A model generated the notes under the pieces. That model was given only the letters and a program-made list of their open reading frames with translations, was not told the DNA's origin and searched no databases. A DNA stretch of 64,000 nucleotides. Source: Trachythela sp. YZ-2020. Lineage: Eukaryota > Cnidaria > Anthozoa > Malacalcyonacea > Clavulariidae. The position numbers were made by a program, and so were the translations under genes. The stretch is taken from the NCBI GenBank assembly GCA_016169945.1, contig JADLSH010000140.1:620001-684000 (forward strand). Reading direction: 5' to 3'. Positions 57,506 through 64,000 of this stretch are shown one piece after another. Each line of letters opens with the position of its first letter. The stretch's first letter is position 1.

Positions 57506-58491
57506 CTGTTTCCCCGACCTGAGTGAAATGTCTTATTGTTTAGATTTTGGATTAGCCATTTAAAAATTGTATATAATATGTCTAATTGTTTACGTGCAAA
57601 GTTAATAAAATAGATAATATGGTTTAATGTTATAACAATGTGTATCAAATCTAAGTACATTACAATCTAAACGAAAGAATTTGGTACTTGTTTGTAAATA
57701 AATGAACACAAAGGTCTCGTAATGTAATAAGATGGGTCAACGTTTTGTATCGCATATCGATTTGGCCGATGAGAAAAGACGTATGGAGGTTGGGGATTTG
57801 GGAGTTGTGACGTCTGGGAAAGATCGCAAAATATCGACAGTTTGGAATCATCTTGGCAGATTAGAGTAAAACAACTTCACACCACTGCTGGTCCATTTGT
57901 TCAATATACATTTATATTGCTTATCCAAAATTTTTAAAATCTATTAATATCTGACACTTGATTAATAGGGTGATAATCAGAAAATGGAACTTTTCTGGAA
58001 AATATTCGTATATGGTATGCTTTGAAGTTGTTGGCTCTTACAGCAATTTTTGTGTGGCGTCCCCAAATGACGTTTCTCATGGGTGAAATCGATAGAAGCA
58101 GCTAACCTACAATCGCGTGAAAAAATAATGAGACTCTTCACATTTTGGTGATCTTTTTCACGTGTATTTCCCCCTCCCCCATTAACAATGTTGAAAACAT
58201 ATTATTAGATAACCCCTTGCCTCAAAATCGTTTTAACAACAATGCACGAGGAGGGCAAGAACCACTTGTTATAGGAGGGAGGGGCCAATAAACTGCGTGT
58301 CTCAATAATTTTTGCACGCGATTGTAGGTACGTCAAGACCTTCCTCATCGTTTCATAAATTTAAGGTTCTTAAATAGAACGGTTTAGAACAGTGAACATA
58401 CGTAAAAAATGTAAAAAATTTCTAACAGTAAATATCAACTTTAAATAGATCTGTTTTGTCCTTTGAGATGGCAAGTGTATATCAAAGCATT
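57506..58491. other. convergent gene ends, with a MITE
   Basis: 3' ends of the transposase and HECT-like genes. No gene; one inverted-repeat insertion at 58105-58329 (listed separately). Confidence 0.6.
58105..58329. mobile_element. 225-bp MITE
   Basis: Ends ACCTACAATCGCGTGAAAAA and CGCGATTGTAGGT, with AATAATGAGAC/GTCTCAATAATT inside. No coding. Confidence 0.65.
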
Positions 58492-60470
58492 TTAAGGAGT
58501 TGCAAAAACACCACCTTTTCCAAGTGCAAGTAAGAAAACATCTCTGAATTCATCACTCTTGTGTATGTGGGGGACTGGCAATGTTAGTACCCTGCCACAA
58601 GCTCCAATAGTTGGGAAGCAGATGGTATGGTCAGGGTTTCTAACCAAACAATCATGATCAAATTTTACAATAACTGTCAGAGATTCACCATTCAACGGTA
58701 CGTGACGTTGTCCTGTGAGCCATCCAAGGATACCAGCAGGGGTCAGATCTGCCGTTTGAAACTGGGAATTCTCTTCGGTTGCTTCTGCATCATCAGGGAC
58801 TTGTTCTGTGGGATTTTCATCTTTCCATGCTATTGCTTCAGCATATCCACAGATGGATTCATCTTCAAGTGTTATTAAAAAGTCTTGGAAATTATCCATT
58901 ATGGAATTTTCAAGGGCCCGTCTTGAGGTGCCGTCATCAGAATATTCAGGACTCATCAAAGAAAATATATAATCTGCATCCACTTTCTGGCTTTCATTCA
59001 CGAACAGATCTTTGGCGATTTCTATGTTAGCTTTTATAACACCGAAAACACCACAAAGCTTTAAACCTTCGGCGAACTCTTTTAAGTAAAGTAATCGTCT
59101 ATTAATTATGCTTACCATCACTGTCTCGACAATATCATCTTTGTGACCATCGTCAATGCAACCCGTGTACCCATTCTCAATGATCAAATCTTTGTGTGCA
59201 ATAACATCTTTTTTTATGCTGTCAAGCAGCTTCTGACCACTAGCAGTAAAATGCTTCTCCAGATCTAAACTAGTTATGTCAATGTCTGGGTTAACGAGCA
59301 TGTTGTATGCACTTTCGTCCAAGAAACACGGGGGTGGTCCACCTTGAACAATGGAAGTTGCTGCTATTTCACCACAACATCTAAAATTGCCATTTTGAAT
59401 GTTATATATTGAATCAACTGGTGCACCATTAGGGAACATGGCAGGCCCCATTTGTGAGACTGCATCTGACAAAAACTCCTTTGACATCGCTCCCGAGTCG
59501 ATCCCATTTTCGCCCATATATCTGACACGTAGAAGCTTCTGTGGAGATGATTTTTTACACGCTCGCTGCCATAGGGACAATGACCTGAGAAATGCTGCAC
59601 CGCGTCGGACCACGAGAAAAAATTGACTTGATCTGTCCACTTTCTTTTCCATCTCTTTTACCAAAGTGGGAAGGTCAGGACATAAACTTTGGGACGAGAC
59701 ACTTTCTCCTGTTTCATTATTGCTTTTAAAAGTTGGCGTGATATTCATTGTGTGGTCGTTGTCTAGCTGTAACTGTAGCTCTCTGGCAAGGGTCTCATCA
59801 CTGTTGACTTGCAGTTCAATTTCTTGTGTGCCATTAACTTCACCCATACCGTCACCATGATATGTTTCAGTGCTCTGCGTTGGAGAATGATGGTTATCAT
59901 TTTCAGGATATTCTTCTGTCATCCGATCACTATCATTGTTGAAGTATTCCTGTAGTCGTGATCTTTTGCTGGTTGATGGGCCGCTGCCATTATCTTCACC
60001 GTCTTCATGTACGCTAAAATCACTTCTTGTACATAAAAATAAAATAATTTTGTTATAGTCCTTGCCGAGGTCTTCCCGATATTTCTTCAGTGAAAAGAAT
60101 TCTTTATGAGAGCCAGGAAGGAATAGAGCTTCTTTGCCATCCTCTAAAAGAAGCATATAATCTTCCTCTTCATCATAGCAATCGCTGTGAAACGATTTCC
60201 ACTTGTCGAAAGCCTTTCGAAGAATCTCTGCATAGGGTGCGATGCTTGAGACAGACAGTGATAGTCTCTTCCCCCGTTTTGGCTTCAGCTTCATATGCTT
60301 TAAATTCCATTCGTAAAGGCCAATAGATATTTGGACATTGCCATCTGGATTCTTCTTCTTTCCAATTGCTTTCGATACCAAAGTTTTCCACTGCTTCCCT
60401 TTCGCTTTTTGGAACTCACAGAATGTTTTCACTTTTTTCTTATCACGAGATATTTCCTTAAGAACATTAT
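58492..60470 (-). CDS. HECT-like E3 domain protein, exon 2
   Basis: About 659 codons open from a splice acceptor (CTATTCTTGCAG, ending at 60471) to the TAA at 58492. The N-terminal half has a basic stretch, an acidic/Ser-rich linker and a short UIM-like ELQLQLDND. The C-terminal half resembles HECT ubiquitin ligases: LRVRYMGENGIDSGAMSKEF, FRCCGEIAATSIVQGGPPP, ILGWLTGQRH and the end block FPTIGACGRVLTLPVPHI, in which the Cys of GAC (codon near 58597) matches the catalytic thioester cysteine, followed by DEFRDVFLLALGKGGVF. Closest in style to G2E3-like proteins. HECT enzymes transfer ubiquitin to substrates through that cysteine. Open over its whole length, so possibly functional, in contrast to the transposase. 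Phase 1, which joins exon 1 at 62210. Confidence 0.75.
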
Positions 60471-62209
60471 CTGCAAGAATAGGTGACAGTTTGTAATAAG
60501 GAAGTAAGAATACTAACTACTATTTTAAGGTTTTACTGTTAACATGTCCTTCGTGACATTAACATGTCCTTTGGGATCATATGTACGTTAAGAGCATATC
60601 ACTGGAATGATACTGTACAAACCTCGATTTTGTAAATCACTCCTTGGCTCTTGTCTACCGGTTATCCAATATTGGTGGAGCTTTTTCCTGAGCTAAAACA
60701 TAAAGTCATATCCTTCAAAAGATTTGTTTTTTGATAAATACAGATTTAACCCATTAAGATGCAATGCACTGTGATGTGTGCCCAGTTTTATATTTTACTC
60801 TGTATTTATCTAATGTATGTACTGTATGCCGAGCACTTTTACTTGTCAAGGGGAAATCATTGCATTGGTTTCTACTTACATTTTTTGTACATTTTGTACA
60901 TTTAAAAATATACAAGAAGCTGTCATTAGAACTGTTTTTGCCCTTGACACACCCTGCCTTTGTAATGTTAAGGTTAGTCATACACTGATCTCAAAATATA
61001 ACTAAACTAATGAATTAGTTACATAAAGTATAAAAAATACAGTTAAGCCAAAAATAAGTGATTAATAAGGGACCGATTGATATCCTTTCGAATACATTTA
61101 ATAGACAATATTAACCCCTGCATCCTCCAGTACTGTGAAGACTCCTGTCCCCTGCTGATTGTTGTATGCAATACAAAAACTACCCTCACTGGTATATACA
61201 CATGTACTGTATGTTCTTCCAGTCAAGTCTATTACAGGAAATTGCCCACTCTATCAGGTGAAGCAAGGGTTGTCTAATGTATTATAGTAGGCTATAATTT
61301 TTTTTTGCTTTAAATATGTGTTCTACAATTTAAAAATAGTTTGAACAGCATTTTAGGTCGTTATAAGAAGAACAATGTTTTATATGCTTTAAAGGGACCG
61401 ATTGTATACCTCTATATTGTTAGAAACTGCCTTTTCAGTGTCTTCTTACCTCTTTCATACAATTTCAAATACCTCGCTCTACATATAAGTTCACATTATG
61501 TGCTGCATTTTTACTTTAGTTTAATAAATTGGGAGGGGACGAAAGCTGCATCTTCCAAAAATTCCTGACAATCTTCAGCTAACAATTTTCTTGAAACCCG
61601 GCCCCCAACCCTCATATGCCTGCAAAAATCTTATGACTACCCCTACACTCTTACCACCCCCCCCCCCCCCAACATACTTAATAAATAAATTTTCTAATGT
61701 AGGTTGCTCGTGTTCCTGAAAGATATAAAAATATCGACGTTTCGAGCAAAGGCCCTTCGTCAGGAGGAATTAGTAGACCACGGTATAATGAATGTTAACC
61801 CCTTTTTAACCCGAATTGTTGTACTTTTACTCTACAACACCCCTGCTGTTAAAAAAATAATGATAGGATTTTTGTAGTTGCTGATTTCTATTGTCTTGAA
61901 GGACCAGTCAACAACAGGGGTAGCGCTATCCAGTCATTCTTTTAGATCAGTGTAGCACATGTTATGTATGTCATCGCTACTGTTGTCAGATTTTTAAACT
62001 GTTTATGTTTAATCCATGGTTTAATCTCATCAAGGCGCTATTTATTCAGCAAAATAATATAGAAACAGTTTATAAACTTAGTAGAAATCTATAACTGCAT
62101 ATGCACTACGAATAAAAAGTTTTAATCCAAGTTTGGGATGCCTGAAATCTTGTCAATCTACATATAATTTTCATTTAGTATTTAACAAAAATATATTAGA
62201 AATACTTAC
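60471..62209 (-). other. intron of the HECT-like gene
   Basis: Bounded by GTAAGTATT (donor, 62209 downward) and TTCTTGCAG (acceptor at 60471). No other exon recognised. Contains a C-run at about 61655-61670. Confidence 0.6.
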
Positions 62210-62276
62210 CACATCCACATTTCGAACAAAAATGTGCTTCTTCAGAAACACTCGCTCCACACGTTCGGCAAAACAT
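62210..62276 (-). CDS. HECT-like gene exon 1: zinc ribbon
   Basis: A 67-nt exon beginning at ATG 62276: MFCRTCGASVSEEAHFCSKC then GC, a zinc ribbon C-x2-C-x10-C-x2-C, with donor GTAAGT directly after. It ends in phase 1 (a single G), exactly what the acceptor of 58492-60470 requires (G|AT = Asp). The ribbon parallels that of the transposase (MANCDTCE...CCSCGC), suggesting both proteins of the element use the same kind of anchor. Confidence 0.7.
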
Positions 62277-62303
62277 AAGTCAAGTTGTCAATTCATTTCA
62301 TGC

Positions 62304-62954
62304 CAGTGTTTCCACATCCAAAAAAAAAATCCTTCTTTTTAAATTGGGAATTCCATATTTTCGGGCAAAATTCCTTGCAAAAATCTCTAAATTTCCTTCT
62401 ATTTTTCCTTGCAGACGTTAATGATTTTTCAAGTTCTAAACAGCTTTTTAGCGTAACAAGAACCATAATGTAGGCCTTCCTATTACTTGCTAATGTATTT
62501 TGATGACGGATCGACGACGGCATCTGACTCATACCTATTTATAAGATGATTAAGATAATTATAAATACCACGCTCAACAACACGTATGTGAAATCGGTAA
62601 ATACGTATCACTTTATTTGCCTAATTTGTCGCCATAATTGATAATTCCCGTACTTATTCGCGCAAAATGTTCGCGAGGTTTTGTTCGACTTTTTTTCTCG
62701 TGTATGTGGTCAAATATTACTATATTAGTGTGTTTTTCTTCACACACCCGCTATATTATACAATTTCATGTATATGGAAGCGACTTCACTGCATTTTATA
62801 TTTATGCGATATTGGGAATATTTGAATTTACACTATTTGAAAAATATGATAAAAATCCTTGTAAATTCCTTGTGAGATTTAATTCCTTGCATTTTTCCTT
62901 GCAAAGAGCGATAATTCCTTTTGCAAGGATAAATCCTTGCATGTGGAAACACTG
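62304..62954. mobile_element. hAT-type MITE, 651 bp
   Basis: Ends CAGTGTTTCCACAT and ATGTGGAAACACTG; TTTCATGC stands on both sides (62296-62303 and 62955-62962), an exact 8-bp duplication. CAGTG ends and 8-bp duplications are hAT hallmarks. Inner repeats of TCCTTGCA(A) in both orientations. It lies 28 bp upstream of the HECT-like start codon. No transposase. Confidence 0.9.
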
Positions 62955-62962
62955 TTTCATGC

Positions 62963-63114
62963 TCAGTTGCTCACAAGCGTGTCTGTCTTCCGCACTGAAC
63001 CCCCTGAAATTCTGCAGGTGTTCAAGGCTTAGATTAGTCGTATTCAGTATTGTGTACATGAAGTTGCAATGGAATCATCGAGTCACCGCTGAACATCCAA
63101 TATAAATTTTTAAA
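62963..63114. other. spacer inside the IS3EU-like element
   Basis: Short sequence upstream of the HECT-like gene; may hold its promoter. Nothing specific seen. Confidence 0.4.
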
Positions 63115-63400
63115 ATTCGGTGTGATGAATTTTAATTCGGTGCGATGAATTTCAATTCGGTGTGATGAATTTTAATTCGGTGCGATGAATTTCAATTCGG
63201 TGTGATGAATTTTAATTCGGTGTGATGAATTTCAATTCGGTGTGATGAATTTTAATATGATGTGATGAATTTTAATTCGGTGTGATGAATTTTAATTTGA
63301 TGTGATCGTTTAATATTTGATGTTTCGTTTAATATTTGATGTTTCGTTTAATATTTGATGTTTCGTTTAATACTTGATGTTGCACTTGTGGGCCACCGTA
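63115..63400 (-). repeat. right TIR with 20-bp tandem repeats
   Basis: About nine units of CGGTGTGATGAATTTTAATT, then four of GATGTTTCGTTTAATATTT, then the terminal GTTGCACTTGTGGGCCACC. Mirror of the left TIR with fewer units. Confidence 0.85.
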
Positions 63401-63423
63401 ATAAACGTACCCGCGCTCCGGCA

Positions 63424-64000
63424 TTAACTAGGTCAGTTATTGTAAAATCTCGTGTACACTTGAACAAAATTAGAACGTCAAGATATTCATGCCAGTAGCT
63501 CAGTGGTAACATTTTTAAACTTACTAGTCTCGATTCATATAAGATTTCACTTTTGAAGGGCAAAGCCAAGAATGTATTTGGTTGCCTTGCTTTGAATCGC
63601 CGCGACGCGTCCTTCTTTTTAAGCACATACAATATTTCGCCAGTAAGCCATGGTGGATTATGTCTTGCTTTGATGGTTTTCTGAGGAATGTCATCGTTAG
63701 CAATTGTGAAAAAAGTGTCTCTCCAAGAAATCCAATCATCGTTGATATTAGATGTAGATTCCAGAGTCCGGTTCATTCCTTAAAAGTTCGCACGTTTGTA
63801 ATCATCAATTGTTCTCCGAATTTGTGGGAAGCTGTTACTTTTTTCGCGATGACATAAAAAGTACGCATTTGTGATCGGAGAACATGTTGTATTTGGTGGA
63901 ATCATTGATTTCAATATTAGCAATGTTGTCCGGGATAGTTGTAATAAGAAGATCAAGAATGTTCTGTTCTCTTGTTGGAACGTAAATCAGTTAACTGAAA
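63424..64000 (-). mobile_element. internally deleted LINE fragment (runs off the window)
   Basis: Same family as the 33.6-36.9-kb LINE. The minus frame at 63776-63348 reads DDWISWRDTFFTIANDDIPQ and ARHNPPWLTGEILYVLKKK (linker after the endonuclease), then jumps within RR to FKARQPNTFLALPFKSEI and LKMLPLSYWHEYLD (end of the RT). The whole RT core is gone. Upstream frames toward 64000 show the endonuclease end (reverse of the ...SDH region). Frameshifted. Confidence 0.8.

Larger units (their letters stand above)
55876..63400 (+). mobile_element. IS3EU-like DNA transposon, 7.5 kb
   Basis: Ends TACGGTGGCCCACAAGTGC and GCACTTGTGGGCCACCGTA; ATAAAC at 55870-55875 and 63401-63406 is an exact 6-bp duplication. 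The empty paralogous site at about 42152 reads CGATAAACGTACCC with one ATAAAC. TAC/TAY ends, 6-bp duplications and an integrase-core transposase are the features recorded for the IS3EU group (from memory, so the class is tentative). Two convergent genes: transposase (+) and HECT-like (-). Confidence 0.85.

Overview
The window looks like repeat-rich, AT-rich DNA from an invertebrate animal, most likely a cnidarian. No rRNA, CRISPR array, operon or bacterial gene organisation is visible. What can be read is transposable-element debris, several element-borne genes and two small host exons. The cnidarian assignment is an inference from the style of the element proteins (GRF fingers, C2HC acidic protein, DUF7869-like and HECT-like proteins) and was not tested by any search.

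Host gene. Two 72-nt leucine-rich-repeat exons on the + strand (14918-14989 and 46569-46640) have the same phase, clean AG/GTAAGT borders and would join in frame. The window is therefore probably the interior of an LRR-per-exon gene (receptor-like), and almost everything else is intron. The intron sequences themselves are duplicated: repeat unit A at ~3.94-4.26/13.95-14.48, 38.3-38.6 and 49.0-49.6 kb; unit B at ~39.5-42.4, 47.7-48.4 and 53.3-55.87 kb; and the sequence just after each LRR exon.

Mobile elements, left to right. (1) 5'-truncated LINE, 0.06-1.16 kb. (2) A 9.7-kb element, 4264-13951, with ~40-bp TIRs and a broken DUF7869-like transposase-type gene. (3) A decayed gene at 18.4-19.5 kb. 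(4) A 4.8-kb Polinton/Maverick-style element, 19968-24772 (AGTAG...CTACT ends, 6-bp TSD CACCTC), with a triple GRF-finger gene, two related small helical zinc proteins and a conserved nuclease-like protein; the four gene starts share one repeated promoter-like motif, and one gene ends in a histone-type stem-loop. (5) A 5.7-kb, almost perfect palindrome, 25476-31205 (6-bp TSD TAGGTC), carrying two mirror copies each of a Bcl-2-like protein, a relative of the helical proteins and a C2HC acidic protein. (6) A CR1/L2-type LINE at 33.6-36.9 kb with a 2A-like peptide, and a second LINE at 43.6-45.1 kb. (7) A third Polinton-ended foldback, 50237-52941 (TSD GGTGTC), made mostly of minisatellite. (8) A 7.5-kb IS3EU-like DNA transposon, 55876-63400 (TSD ATAAAC, checked against an empty paralogous site at 42.15 kb), with a DDE integrase-type transposase and a HECT-like gene, both starting with a zinc ribbon. 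(9) An internally deleted LINE at the right edge. Several MITEs, including a hAT type with 8-bp TSD, and one tRNA-derived SINE fill the gaps.

The most interesting system is the trio of small elements with Polinton-type ends but no polymerase, integrase, ATPase or capsid gene. They carry instead Bcl-2-like, GRF-finger, helical zinc and C2HC proteins, two of them in palindromic form. They look like non-autonomous relatives or parasites of Polinton/adintovirus-type elements. Most of the genes seen are broken; the copies in the palindrome and the 144-residue helical zinc protein are open.
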